A stretch of DNA of 64,000 nucleotides from assembly GCF_025685685.1 (NCBI RefSeq), contig NZ_JAGSYH010000010.1, positions 1-64,000 of the forward strand, read 5' to 3'. Made by a program: the position numbers and the translations under genes. Below, in pieces: positions 35,419-44,858 of the stretch. How positions within the stretch are numbered: position 1 is the first letter of the stretch; each line of letters begins with the position of its first letter. The DNA is from Acidicapsa dinghuensis. Lineage in GTDB: Bacteria > Acidobacteriota > Terriglobia > Terriglobales > Acidobacteriaceae. Under the pieces are notes generated by a model. That model was not told the DNA's origin. It searched no databases and worked only from the letters and a program-made list of their open reading frames with translations.

Positions 35419-36795
35419 ATGAATCACATTTTGATTGTGGATGATGAGGCGGAGATCCGAGGGTCGCTCGAGGAGATTCTGCGTGAAGAAGAGTATGGCG
35501 TAGCCACGGCGGGTACGGCAGCCGAGGCAATGGTGATGGTGCAGGATGCGCCGTACGATGTGGTGTTGCTGGACATCTGGCTTCCGGACCGCGATGGACT
35601 GGATGTGTTGGGCGAGATCCATGCACTGCCGGCGGAGTCGCGGCCTGAGGTGGTGATTATCTCGGGGCACGGCACAATTGAGACTGCTGTGAAGGCGACG
35701 AAGCTGGGCGCGTATGACTTTCTCGAAAAGCCGTTATCGCTGGATCGCACGCTGATTGTGCTGAAGAATGCCGTGGAGGCGCGGCGGCTCAGGCGCGACA
35801 ATCTGGAGTTTAAGCGGCAGTTTTCGCTTGGGAGCGTACTGACAGGCGAGAGCGTGCCTGCGAAGGCGCTGCGGCAGCAGATACGGCTGATGGCTCCGAC
35901 CAATGGGCGCGTGCTGATTTATGGCGAATCGGGCACGGGCAAAGAGCTGATTGCGCGTGCGATTCATGCGGAGAGTGAGCGGCGCGACTCGGTGTTTGTG
36001 GAGCTGAATTGCGCTGCGATTCCAGAAACGCATATTGAGGCGGAGTTATTTGGATATAGGCATGGGGCTTTTCCGAGTGGAGGAGTCGTGACGGCTCAGG
36101 GTGCTCCGCCGGAAAAGCGTGGCGTACTGGAGCGCGCGGATGGCGGGACGTTGTTTCTGGATGAAGTGGGCGACATGAGCTTGAAGACGCAGGCGAAGGT
36201 ATTGTCTGCGCTGGACGAGCAGTTGTTTACTCCGGTGGGTGGGACGCAGCCGATTCGCGTGGATGTGCGGGTGATTGCGGCCACGAATAAGAGTCTTGAA
36301 GAGGAGATCACGAAGGGTAATTTTCGTGAAGATCTGTTTTACCGGTTGAATGTGGTGCCGTTTTCGGTACCTCCTTTGCGCGAGCGCAAGCAGGATATTC
36401 CGCTGCTGGTGCGTGAGTTTCTGAAGGAGTTTGGCCGGCAATATGGAAGGCCGCGGATGGAAGTGAGCGAAGAGGCATTGGAGGCGCTGGCGCAGCACAC
36501 CTGGCCGGGGAATGTGCGTGAGTTGAAGAATCTTGTGGAGCGGGTGCTGATCCTGAATCCGCGGGCGCTGCGGATTGAGAGGAAGCATCTGCCGCCGCTG
36601 ACGCAGAAGGCTGGTCGCGGGCAGGAGGAGTTCTCGACGCTACAGCAGGCGCGCGATGCGTATGAGCGGGACTACATTTTGAAGAAGATGGAAGAGGCGA
36701 AGAGCAATGTGAGCCGCGCGGCGGAGTTGCTGGGCCTGGAGCGGAGCCATCTTTACCGGAAGATGAAGGCGTTGGGGATTGCGGTCAGAGAATAG
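35419..36795 (+). CDS. NtrX-like response regulator with AAA+ and Fis-type domains
   Basis: The receiver domain (HILIVDDEAEIRGS; phosphoacceptor Asp52 in LLDIW) is followed by a sigma-54-activator AAA+ domain: Walker A GESGTGKE (169-176), Walker B GGTLFLDEV (242-250) and the REDLFYRLNVVPFSVPPLRER block, then a Fis-type helix-turn-helix (NVSRAAELLGLERSHLYRKM). The total of 458 residues fits NtrX-like regulators. The sigma-54 contact loop GAFTGA is not intact: residues 216-221 read GAFPSG and an extra stretch of about 10 residues follows. The Thr needed for sigma-54 engagement is therefore missing. It follows the hydrolase gene by 11 bases and probably receives phosphate from the upstream kinase. 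Confidence 0.9.
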   Translation: MNHILIVDDEAEIRGSLEEILREEEYGVATAGTAAEAMVMVQDAPYDVVLLDIWLPDRDGLDVLGEIHALPAESRPEVVIISGHGTIETAVKATKLGAYDFLEKPLSLDRTLIVLKNAVEARRLRRDNLEFKRQFSLGSVLTGESVPAKALRQQIRLMAPTNGRVLIYGESGTGKELIARAIHAESERRDSVFVELNCAAIPETHIEAELFGYRHGAFPSGGVVTAQGAPPEKRGVLERADGGTLFLDEVGDMSLKTQAKVLSALDEQLFTPVGGTQPIRVDVRVIAATNKSLEEEITKGNFREDLFYRLNVVPFSVPPLRERKQDIPLLVREFLKEFGRQYGRPRMEVSEEALEALAQHTWPGNVRELKNLVERVLILNPRALRIERKHLPPLTQKAGRGQEEFSTLQQARDAYERDYILKKMEEAKSNVSRAAELLGLERSHLYRKMKALGIAVRE

Positions 36796-36851
36796 AGACG
36801 TGGCTAGTAGTTAGTTGCTAGTGAATGGCTCAAATTGACTGTGCAGATATC

Positions 36852-37550
36852 TCAGCTGACTTTGAGCGCAGAAGCCACTTCTGGAGGAAAGACTCTAGCA
36901 GGCATATTATCTGTTTGCTTGAATGGTGGAAGGTTCAGATCTTTTGCGCTTGCGCGAAGGTATTGGCGTTTGGTGACCTGCTGATTGTTGATCCAGTACC
37001 TGGGATAACCGCGTTTAAGTTTCCCTTGGTTATTCCACTGGCGTTCGATACCGTGTTGCAGGTTTTCCCAGAAGTGATTTTCTGAGTAGATCGTTCCGTC
37101 GCCGTCAAAGTTGAACCACCACTCAAAGCCATGGAGCTTTCCATTCCAGAGATAACGGGCTTCGCTAACTCGGATTGAGCCCTTTTCATGAACTTGAATG
37201 CGCCAGAGGTCCCATCCAGTTCCGTGTTTCATTGTGAATGTTCCGATTAGCTTGCCATCTATCGACCACTGACGCGCGGTGCCATGTGGCAGGCCTTTCC
37301 GGTGAGGCCAAGCGAAAGTGACTTTCAAAATACCGCCGGGTTCGTTGTCAAAGTAATATAGATTCCCGTGTGTGAGCCCGTTGCGGAGAGGTGTTTCAGT
37401 CCCCAACATGCCATCATCACGGAAATATCGGTAGCCCATGACTTCACCATTCAGGGTGTATTCGGCTCGCTCCTTGGAACGCGTCGCGATATGCCATGAA
37501 AGCACGCGTTCTTCAGCGGATGCGGGGATTGCGGAACGATAATTTTTCAC
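36852..37550 (-). CDS. MORN-like repeat protein
   Basis: A 232-residue protein built from MORN-like repeats, recognisable as paired Gly-His/Gly elements: RNGLTHGNLYYFDNEPGG, RKGLPHGTARQWSIDGKL, WNGKLHGFEWWFNFDGDG and WENLQHGIERQWNNQGKL. Similar proteins are often annotated as YwqK-type antitoxins or as uncharacterised. No signal peptide or partner toxin is seen next to it. It is convergent with the NtrX-like gene and divergent from the mechanosensitive channel gene. Confidence 0.7.
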   Translation of the reverse strand: MKNYRSAIPASAEERVLSWHIATRSKERAEYTLNGEVMGYRYFRDDGMLGTETPLRNGLTHGNLYYFDNEPGGILKVTFAWPHRKGLPHGTARQWSIDGKLIGTFTMKHGTGWDLWRIQVHEKGSIRVSEARYLWNGKLHGFEWWFNFDGDGTIYSENHFWENLQHGIERQWNNQGKLKRGYPRYWINNQQVTKRQYLRASAKDLNLPPFKQTDNMPARVFPPEVASALKVS

Positions 37551-37666
37551 CGATCCAGTCTAGCCTGAAGTTTCTGTGAGGCTTGGAGGTATTACTGCTC
37601 AGTAAAAGTGAAATCCATGGGCTGCGGATTGAACTGGATACTTGATGCCAATGAGAAAATGAGGGC

Positions 37667-39475
37667 ATGGCTACTGCTCCCAAGACAGATTTAACAAACG
37701 ATGGAAATAAGCGCAGAGCGACGAAGCCGCTGTTTGGGCGGTGGGCTTTGGGTTCGCTGATTGCGCTTTGTCTGCTGATTGTTATCGGCGTCATTTTGTT
37801 ATGGCAGACGAATGGAACAGCGGCAGGTATCGCTTCTTTGCCGAAGAATGGCAAGAGAGCGGCGAGTGCGCAGAAGACGCTGGTGGATGAGAGCCCATGG
37901 GATACAGCGAAGACTCTAACCGCGCTTGCGATAACGCAGGAAGAACTTACTTACGCACGCGAGGCGGAGCGGCTGGCCGATCATGATGTAGACCAGGCGT
38001 TCGCTGCGGCGCTACGTGCTGCAACTCTGCAGCAGAAGCAGTTGACGGGCGCAGCGCTTGAGGAGCAGCAGCGGGTAAAAGATCTGCAGACTGCTGTTGC
38101 TTCGGATCAGCAGTCGGTGCAGCAACTGACACCAAAGGGTGGCAATGATCTGGATGTTGCGAAAGCGCAGCTGGGGCTGGATCAGGATGAGCTATCGGAT
38201 GCGCAGGAAGATCTGGCGCGGGCCTCGGGCGATCAACGTGGAGAGATTCAACAGGAACTGACGGCGCGCGAGGCTGATATGAAGCGATTCGATGCTTCGC
38301 AGGCTACAGGCGAGGCAGCGGTTGTTTCGGTGCATCGCTATCGTACGCTGGCTGGGCTGATTGGAGCGTGGCAGAAACAGAACCAGCGATATTCGCTGCT
38401 GGTGCAGGCGAGAGATGCTGCGTCGCAGGCTGTGGCTAAGTTTGGCGCGGAGCATGATGCGTTGGAGAAAGATGCGAAGACTGGAGGCGGCGCGCAAGGG
38501 GATATATCCGCTGCGCGCGTGGCTGGATTGAACTGGTTGAGTCTTGAACGGCAGTTGATCAGCATCTACGACGATCGTGTGGATACTGAGCAGAGGCTGG
38601 CGTCGATCTACGATAAGTGGGCTACGCAGGTAGAGGTGCAGCACAAAACTGTGCTGCGGCTGATTCTGATTCAGACTATGTGGATCTTTGTGATTGTGAT
38701 TGCGGCGATTCTGCTGGATGCGGTGATACGGCGCATCACTGAGCATGAATTGCTTGATCCGCGCAGGCTGCGGACGCTGAGCGGCATCTTCCGGCTTGCG
38801 ATTCAATTGCTGGCGTTCGTGGCGATTTTGCTGGTGATCTTCGGAGCGCCGAGTCAGATTTCGACGGTAATTGGGCTGACAACCGCTGGCCTTACTGTCG
38901 CGTTGCAGGACTTCATTCTCGGCTTTGTTGGCTGGTTCATTCTGATGGGCAAGGGCGGCAATGCAGTTGGCGATGTGGTGGAGATTGATGGCGTTGCGGG
39001 TGAGGTGGTGGAGATTGGGTTGTTCCGTACGACGCTGCTGGAGACAGGGAACTGGACTGCAAAGGGACATCCGACAGGCAGGCGCGTGGCGTTTAACAAC
39101 AAATACGCGATCAGTGGAAAGTTCTTTAATTTCACGACTGCCGGGCAGTGGATGTGGGATGAGCTGACGGTGACGATTCCGCTAAATGAAGGCACGCACG
39201 ATGCGATTGAGCGTGTGCAGACTGCTGTGGCGGCGGCAACTCGTGACGACGCAGAGCAGGCGGATCGCGAGTGGAAGCAGGCTGCGAATTCGCGTGGGCT
39301 GACGCAGTTCTCCGCGCAACCTGCGGTGAACCTGAGGCCTTCCGGTGGCGGGGTGGACGTAGTTGTTCGGTATGTCACGAAAGCGACTGAACGATTTGAC
39401 GAGCGCAACAGGATCAATCAAGGCGTGCTGGATGCGCTGCGCGCAGAGAAAGAGCCCGTAACGAACGAGCAGTGA
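37667..39475 (+). CDS. Mechanosensitive ion channel, MscS family, with long coiled-coil region
   Basis: The protein of 602 residues has an N-terminal membrane segment (LGSLIALCLLIVIGVILLW), then about 250 residues of charged helical sequence with heptad character (residues about 90-300, for example DLQTAVASDQQSVQQL). Membrane segments follow (LILIQTMWIFVIVIAAILL, AIQLLAFVAILLVIFG), then the pore-lining and beta-domain signature of MscS: LTTAGLTVALQDFILGFVGWF and GDVVEIDGVAGEVVEIGL. It should sense membrane tension and release solutes on osmotic downshift. It stands alone, with a hairpin after it. Confidence 0.9.
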   Translation: MATAPKTDLTNDGNKRRATKPLFGRWALGSLIALCLLIVIGVILLWQTNGTAAGIASLPKNGKRAASAQKTLVDESPWDTAKTLTALAITQEELTYAREAERLADHDVDQAFAAALRAATLQQKQLTGAALEEQQRVKDLQTAVASDQQSVQQLTPKGGNDLDVAKAQLGLDQDELSDAQEDLARASGDQRGEIQQELTAREADMKRFDASQATGEAAVVSVHRYRTLAGLIGAWQKQNQRYSLLVQARDAASQAVAKFGAEHDALEKDAKTGGGAQGDISAARVAGLNWLSLERQLISIYDDRVDTEQRLASIYDKWATQVEVQHKTVLRLILIQTMWIFVIVIAAILLDAVIRRITEHELLDPRRLRTLSGIFRLAIQLLAFVAILLVIFGAPSQISTVIGLTTAGLTVALQDFILGFVGWFILMGKGGNAVGDVVEIDGVAGEVVEIGLFRTTLLETGNWTAKGHPTGRRVAFNNKYAISGKFFNFTTAGQWMWDELTVTIPLNEGTHDAIERVQTAVAAATRDDAEQADREWKQAANSRGLTQFSAQPAVNLRPSGGGVDVVVRYVTKATERFDERNRINQGVLDALRAEKEPVTNEQ

Positions 39476-39492
39476 TGCACTGGCGGTGATGC

Positions 39493-39522
39493 GCGACGCG
39501 CTTGGTAAAGGCAACGCGTCGC
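39493..39522. terminator. Hairpin between convergent MscS and alpha-galactosidase genes
   Basis: Stem GCGACGCG / CGCGTCGC with a 14-base loop, lying between the stops at 39475 and 39532. No strong T tract, so the call is tentative. Confidence 0.45.
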
Positions 39523-39531
39523 TGTTACTGA

Positions 39532-41607
39532 CTATCTGGCGACAAGATGAAGCAGGCGAGACTCAGCTGGGCCAAGCAGGAACTGCATCTGGCTTGTGAC
39601 GTCCTGCTCTGTTCCGGTCCAGAGGTCGGTGGCACGATAGGTTTTCGCGGGGTCGAGGCCGAGGCGCTGAAGATCGACGGTGAGGGTGGCGGGTTTGGTT
39701 TCGCTGTAGTTGAAGACGGCGAGGTAAAGGCTGCCGTCTTTTTCTTCGCGTACAAATTCCGGTGAAGCGTGAATGCCGGAGTTACCTTCAACAGGGCGGA
39801 AGGCGATGCCGGCGCGGGCCACGTCGAGAACGGCTTTATTGGTCAGAAGCTCTTTTGCACGGGATTGTCCGTAGCCGTCGAGAAGATCATCACTGTCTAT
39901 GAGCAAGGTTCCGGAGATGACGGTGGCGTTGACGCGCGTGCGTGCCTCGGCAAATGTCTGAATACTGCCTTTGACGGCCTCGCCATGATATGGATCGGTA
40001 TCGCGAGCGATGACGGTGTGATCGGGATCGTTGAAGTCGTAGAGCGTGCCATTGGCCCACCAACTGTAGGATGCTGCGTTAAGCAGATAATCACTGTCCT
40101 GGATGCGGCCGAAGGCGTCGCAGGAGATGCGGCGTGCATGGCCGTAGGCGGGGAAGAGCGGCGCAATGGAGAGGCTGATGAAGAAGGAGCGGCCGATCTT
40201 TGCGGGATCGAGGTCGGATTCGATGCGCTTCATGCCGAGGTTATAGGCGGCGACGCCGGTGGCGATGGCGGGATCGTAATGGTGGCCCTCCTGCGCGCCG
40301 CAGTTGAGGAAGTCCAGTTTGACTGAGTCGTATCCCCAGGCGACGAATTGCGCGAGTTGCCAATCAATGCGCGCAAGCGTGCCGGGGTTTGTCGGGTCAA
40401 GCGGCCGCGCGCCATCGACTTTTGGAAGAGGCTGGCCGTGTGAGTCACGCAGGATGATATCGCTGTAGTGATATTTTCCGTTGGTACCTTCGACCTCTTT
40501 GGAGAGATCGTCAGACCAGTAAGAGAACGGCGTGTAGTAGATGCCGGCTTTTTCGCCGAGTGAGTGGACATGCGTGGCTGCGGCGCGGAGATCGGCTTCG
40601 CTGAATTTGTTCCAGCCTGAGTCCCAATTGATGTAGGCCGTATTGTTGTTTTGGTAGCCGCGGGGCTCAAGCTGATTGTGAATGAAATCAGCTACGCCCT
40701 CGTATTTTTGCATGTCGATTTTTTCGAGATAGGCTGCCCAGCTATTCCAGCCAAAGGGGACGCCGTCTTTCCATGCGAGCGGCGGCTTGATGCGCGCGTT
40801 TTCGCGGCCATAGGCTTCGAGTCCATTGCGCCAGTCGGTGAAGTATCCGACGAGGATGGTGGGCGACTTAATGTCGGTTCCTGAGACGAGACCGTGCGGC
40901 TCGGCATCGTGCGACCAGTGACCGGTGGCTCCGCCGTAGACCTCGAGCTGCTGGATGCGACTATTCGAGATATTGCGCGCGAGGATGCCGGTCTTCCAGA
41001 GATCGTGCGTGATGGAACCCAGAACCAGGCCATGACGTGAACCATTGTCAAAGATGGCGGTGACTTCGTAGCTGTCGGGGTCTTTCGCTGGATCGATGGG
41101 TTCGTTGTAGTGGACCCACATGTCGTTGTCGAAGGGGACGAAAAGGACGGTGGGCTTGCTTGCGCCTTGAATATCTGCGCTGCCGTTGGTTGCGAGGACG
41201 AGCGGTGAGATGTGGCGCGTGCCGACGGGATGAGTGGCGAGGACTTCGAGGTCTGTAAGGATATAGGGCTGGCCGTCCGGAAGGCTGATGTGCTGAATGA
41301 GAACGGGCGCGCCTTTGAGGCCGAAGTGGCGGATGGTGAGTTCGTCTGGATGGGCGCTAGGCTCGATCTGATGTTTTGGGAAATCGGTGGTGGCGAAGTG
41401 CTTACCGTCGCTGAGTTCGACGGAAGCGGCGAATGGGCCGATATCAGCGCTGGACCAATGCGCGGTGCATGAGCCATTGTGCGTGTCGCAGCTGAGCGTG
41501 AGCTGATTGTTACGGAGGACAGGTGCGTCGGCGGCGAGGCAGAGACGTACAGCCCCAAGGCAAGCAAGAAGAGCGAAACAGCAATGCAGGAGGCGGGAGT
41601 AAGTCAT
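39532..41607 (-). CDS. Secreted clan GH-D glycosidase (GH27/GH36-type alpha-galactosidase)
   Basis: A protein of about 691 residues. A signal peptide (LHCCFALLACLGAVRLCLAA) is followed by an N-terminal beta-rich domain, then the catalytic TIM barrel: VPFGWNSWAAY, AYINWDSGWNKF, YDSVKLDFLNCGAQ (probable nucleophile Asp in KLDF) and ISCDAFGRIQDSDYL (likely acid/base Asp). A C-terminal beta domain follows. These features fit clan GH-D (families 27 and 36), chiefly alpha-galactosidases. The start was placed at 41607 (ATG) because GAGG lies 8 bases upstream and the signal peptide follows immediately; the open frame extends to 41697. Divergent from padR. Confidence 0.85.
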   Translation of the reverse strand: MTYSRLLHCCFALLACLGAVRLCLAADAPVLRNNQLTLSCDTHNGSCTAHWSSADIGPFAASVELSDGKHFATTDFPKHQIEPSAHPDELTIRHFGLKGAPVLIQHISLPDGQPYILTDLEVLATHPVGTRHISPLVLATNGSADIQGASKPTVLFVPFDNDMWVHYNEPIDPAKDPDSYEVTAIFDNGSRHGLVLGSITHDLWKTGILARNISNSRIQQLEVYGGATGHWSHDAEPHGLVSGTDIKSPTILVGYFTDWRNGLEAYGRENARIKPPLAWKDGVPFGWNSWAAYLEKIDMQKYEGVADFIHNQLEPRGYQNNNTAYINWDSGWNKFSEADLRAAATHVHSLGEKAGIYYTPFSYWSDDLSKEVEGTNGKYHYSDIILRDSHGQPLPKVDGARPLDPTNPGTLARIDWQLAQFVAWGYDSVKLDFLNCGAQEGHHYDPAIATGVAAYNLGMKRIESDLDPAKIGRSFFISLSIAPLFPAYGHARRISCDAFGRIQDSDYLLNAASYSWWANGTLYDFNDPDHTVIARDTDPYHGEAVKGSIQTFAEARTRVNATVISGTLLIDSDDLLDGYGQSRAKELLTNKAVLDVARAGIAFRPVEGNSGIHASPEFVREEKDGSLYLAVFNYSETKPATLTVDLQRLGLDPAKTYRATDLWTGTEQDVTSQMQFLLGPAESRLLHLVAR

Positions 41608-41781
41608 GGGTGATCCTCTGAGGCTTAGTGGCTCATGCTCTCTTGAGCGGCGGATCGATCGGTGGTGAGGCCGCTGAAGGAGAGAGCGGTCGAACAAGCA
41701 AGTTTACATGAAAAGGTTTACATGCCTGCCAGGGAAATTACAAATCAATTGATCCGAAGGGATGATGAACATAGACTCCCC

Positions 41782-41832
41782 TTGACATTCGACCTGAAGG
41801 ACAAGTAGACTCTAGTCGAATGTCGACTAGAG
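41782..41832 (+). promoter_or_regulatory. padR promoter with operator palindrome over the start codon
   Basis: A -35 box TTGACA (41782-41787) and a -10 box TAGACT (41806-41811) are separated by 18 bases, placing the transcription start at about 41818, only two bases before the ATG at 41820; the padR message is therefore probably leaderless. A perfect palindrome, CTCTAGTCGA-ATG-TCGACTAGAG (41810-41832), is centred on the start codon. GACATTCGAC (41784-41793), overlapping the -35 box, is the reverse complement of GTCGAATGTC (41815-41824). Both fit autoregulation by PadR. Confidence 0.75.
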
Positions 41833-42179
41833 CGCCAAAAGAAGAATTGGAACTATTGCAAGGGACGCTGGATCTGCTGATTCTGCAGACGCTGGCCTTT
41901 GGACGCGCACATGGGCACGCGATTGCTCGTACCATCGAACGGCGATCAGAGGAAGTGTTGCAAGTTGGGCATGGGTCGTTGTATCCGGCGTTGCAAAGGC
42001 TTTTGAAGCTCGGTCTGATCCAGGCAGAGGATGGAATCTCTGAGAACAACCGCAAGGCTCGCTTCTACCGGCTAACCGCGAAAGGACGCAAGCGGCTGTA
42101 TGTCGAGACCTCGCGTTGGGAGAAGTTGTCCAACGCGATAGCGCGGATTCTGTCACCACTGCCGGAAGAAGGCCGGTAG
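41820..42179 (+). CDS. PadR-family transcriptional regulator
   Basis: The 119-residue winged-helix protein contains ELLQGTLDLLILQTLAFGRAHGHAI and VGHGSLYPALQRLLKLGLI, the signature of the PadR family (recognition helix in GSLYPALQRL), and a short C-terminal helix. In Acidobacteriota such genes are regularly placed just before an ADOP-type permease, as here (15 bases to the next gene). The promoter carries a palindrome centred on its start codon, consistent with autorepression that also controls the permease. The inducer is unknown. Confidence 0.93.
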   Translation: MSTRAPKEELELLQGTLDLLILQTLAFGRAHGHAIARTIERRSEEVLQVGHGSLYPALQRLLKLGLIQAEDGISENNRKARFYRLTAKGRKRLYVETSRWEKLSNAIARILSPLPEEGR

Positions 42180-42194
42180 AGAAGGGACAATTGG

Positions 42195-44825
42195 ATGTTT
42201 GGATGGGCCCGTCAAAGACGTCAATTGGTAGATGAGATCGAAGAGCACATTGCGCTTGAGACACAGGAGAACATCGACGCGGGCATGAGCCCGGATGAGG
42301 CGCGCCGCGCGGCGCAGCGGAAGTTCGGTAATGTGCCGCTGGCGCTGGAGCGATCGGGCGAGATATGGGGGTGGTACTGGCTGGAGAGGATTGTCCAGGA
42401 TGTGCAATACGCTCTCCGCGGCCTTGGAAATGCGCGTGGTTATACCGTTACGCTGATATTGACGCTCGCGCTCGGAATGGGCGCCGTGGCTACGATACTG
42501 GCGATTGTGGACTCGGTGCTGCTGAGGCCGGTGAGCCTGCCTGAGTCGAAGCAACTGATGCTGTTGTATGCGGAGGGACGGCGTGAAGGGACAGGGGTTT
42601 CGTCGTATGCGCTTTCATATAAACAGATCGATGCGCTGCGGCGTTATGTATCTTCGTTTGCAGGCGTAGGGGCATACAACACGCTTGTGCGCCCTGTGGA
42701 TACGAAGAGCGGCACGAAGATGTCGGTTGTGACAGAGGTGAGCACAGACCTGTTTGCGACGCTGGGTGTGAAAACCAGGCTGGGGCGGCTGTTTGTTGCC
42801 GGGGATGCCAAGGAGCAGGTGGCGCTGGTGAGCGACGAGTTCTGGCGCGATGAGCTGCAGGGCGATTCGAAGACAATTGGATTGGCGATCCGGGTCTCAG
42901 GAAAAATGGTGACGGTCGTGGGCGTGCTGCCTGCGAATATGCGCTTTCCGCAGGGAACGGCGGAGCCAACGGTTTATGTGCCGATTTCGCTGAATGCGCA
43001 GGGCGCAGATGACTACATGATGGATTCAGGGTCCACGATTGTGCGGATCAGGCAGGGGGTCTCAAAGGAGACGGCGCTCGAAAATACGCAGCAGATTTTC
43101 GCTCACTCCGACGAGAAGAATGCAGCGATGCATAACCAGTTGCGGATGGTTTCGTATCGCGAGTATTTGACGGGGGATGTGCAGAAGCCGTTGTGGGCTC
43201 TGCTGGGTGCGGTAGCTGTGCTGCTGCTGATTGCATGCGCCAACGCTGCGAATCTGCAGATCGGCCGCGCGGCGAGCCGCATGCCGGAGATGGAAGTGAG
43301 GATGGCGCTGGGCGCGAGCTATCGACGGCTGCTGCAACAGTTGATCACGGAGAACATTCTCGTTTCGCTGGTGAGCGCGGCGCTTGGGAGCCTGGCGGCG
43401 TGGATTGCGGTGCTGCTTACCCGGCGCGCCTACGGCGGGCAGTTTGCGCGCTTTGATGAGCTTTCGGTACATCCCCCGTTGCTCTGTGCTGTTGCGCTTC
43501 TGGCGATCGTGGTGGGTACGGCGGCGGCGTGTGGTCCGCTGCTGAGTATCAGGCGGCAGAGGGTGGCGCGGGGAGCGGCGAAGAACGTTACGCGGCGATC
43601 GAAGCTGCCGGCGATCCTGGTGGCTCTGCAGGTTGGGCTCACCTGCGTGCTGCTGATGGTGAGCGGGTTATTCCTGCGGACCTTCCGCTCGCTGGAGAAT
43701 GTGAAGCCGGGGTTCGATCCGCATGATGTTACGACGCTGGTGTTGATGCCGAAGGATCAGCATCAAGACGCACAGATCTCGCGCGAGACCGAGACGCGGC
43801 TGCTGCATCGGTTTGAGTCGCTGGCGGGCGTCGAGTCGGTGACGATGCAGACGGCACTTCCTTTTTCGAGCTACAACTTCGTGCTGGATGGAACGACAGA
43901 GGTCGTTGGGCGTCCTTTTCACGACGGAGAGACAGCGCACTACAGCATGGTGAGTACAGATTTTGTACGAACGAGCGGCATTCATCTGTTGCAGGGGCGC
44001 AGCTTTACGCAGAGCGACGAGAGCGGCGGGACACTTGTGGTGTTGGTGAACGAGGCGTTTGTGCACAAGTATCTCGCTGGCCGCGACGCGGTGGGTGCGA
44101 CGATTCATTTTCATCGCAATCCCGGCGAGACGGATGCGGATATTCCTTTTGCGCAGATGATGACGGTCGTCGGCGTGGTGGAGAACGAATTGGAGGGCGG
44201 CGATCTGGGAGCACCATATCAGCCGATGGTGTATATCGACTATCTGCATTTGCCGAAGGAGTCGCTGTTGAGCATGGTCTTCAGCATGATGGCGCAGTAT
44301 GCGGTGCGATCGAAGCTGCCGGAGTCGACGATTGCCGCTGAACTGCGGTCGGCGGTAAAGCAGGAAGCTCCGGAGATGGCGGAGATGACACTAAGGCCGA
44401 TGGAGCAGGGCATCGCCGATTCATTGAAGCAAAGGCGGCTAGCGCTGCGGTTGGTTGGAGGATTTGGTGCGGTGGCGTTGTTGCTTTCGGCGGTGGGGAT
44501 GTATGGTGTGCTGGCGTATTCGGTGACGCTGCGGCGGCGTGAGATTGGGATTCGCATGGCCCTTGGTTCTTCGCGGACGCGTGTAACCGGGCTGGTGATG
44601 AGACAGGCTGGTGCAATGGTATTGTTTGGCTTAATTCCCGGCATTGCAGGAGCATGGGCAGCAGGCTACGCGGTGCGGTCATTCCTGTTTGGAGTGAAGA
44701 CTCTCGATCCGGTAACCCTTGCTGGCGTTGCGCTGGTGCTGGTGGCTGTCGCAACAGCGGCGGCGTTTATGCCTGCGCTTCATGCGGCAATGGTTGATCC
44801 GATGGAGACGCTGCGGGCAGAGTGA
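42195..44825 (+). CDS. ADOP-type FtsX/MacB-like permease
   Basis: The 876-residue membrane protein has an N-terminal charged domain (DEIEEHIALETQENIDAGMS, EARRAAQRKFGN) typical of the acidobacterial duplicated orphan permease family. Two copies of an FtsX-type unit follow: helix LILTLALGMGAVATILAI with an extracytoplasmic MacB-like domain, helices around LLGAVAVLLLIACANAANLQIGRA, then a second unit (LVALQVGLTCVLLMVSGLFLR ... VGMYGVLAYSVTLRRREIGIRMALG). No ATPase gene is adjacent, which fits the 'orphan' label. The substrate is unknown. It is in an operon with padR. Confidence 0.92.
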   Translation: MFGWARQRRQLVDEIEEHIALETQENIDAGMSPDEARRAAQRKFGNVPLALERSGEIWGWYWLERIVQDVQYALRGLGNARGYTVTLILTLALGMGAVATILAIVDSVLLRPVSLPESKQLMLLYAEGRREGTGVSSYALSYKQIDALRRYVSSFAGVGAYNTLVRPVDTKSGTKMSVVTEVSTDLFATLGVKTRLGRLFVAGDAKEQVALVSDEFWRDELQGDSKTIGLAIRVSGKMVTVVGVLPANMRFPQGTAEPTVYVPISLNAQGADDYMMDSGSTIVRIRQGVSKETALENTQQIFAHSDEKNAAMHNQLRMVSYREYLTGDVQKPLWALLGAVAVLLLIACANAANLQIGRAASRMPEMEVRMALGASYRRLLQQLITENILVSLVSAALGSLAAWIAVLLTRRAYGGQFARFDELSVHPPLLCAVALLAIVVGTAAACGPLLSIRRQRVARGAAKNVTRRSKLPAILVALQVGLTCVLLMVSGLFLRTFRSLENVKPGFDPHDVTTLVLMPKDQHQDAQISRETETRLLHRFESLAGVESVTMQTALPFSSYNFVLDGTTEVVGRPFHDGETAHYSMVSTDFVRTSGIHLLQGRSFTQSDESGGTLVVLVNEAFVHKYLAGRDAVGATIHFHRNPGETDADIPFAQMMTVVGVVENELEGGDLGAPYQPMVYIDYLHLPKESLLSMVFSMMAQYAVRSKLPESTIAAELRSAVKQEAPEMAEMTLRPMEQGIADSLKQRRLALRLVGGFGAVALLLSAVGMYGVLAYSVTLRRREIGIRMALGSSRTRVTGLVMRQAGAMVLFGLIPGIAGAWAAGYAVRSFLFGVKTLDPVTLAGVALVLVAVATAAAFMPALHAAMVDPMETLRAE

Positions 44826-44858
44826 TGGCGTCCGCAGCGTTGTACGTGTTGGGGTCCG

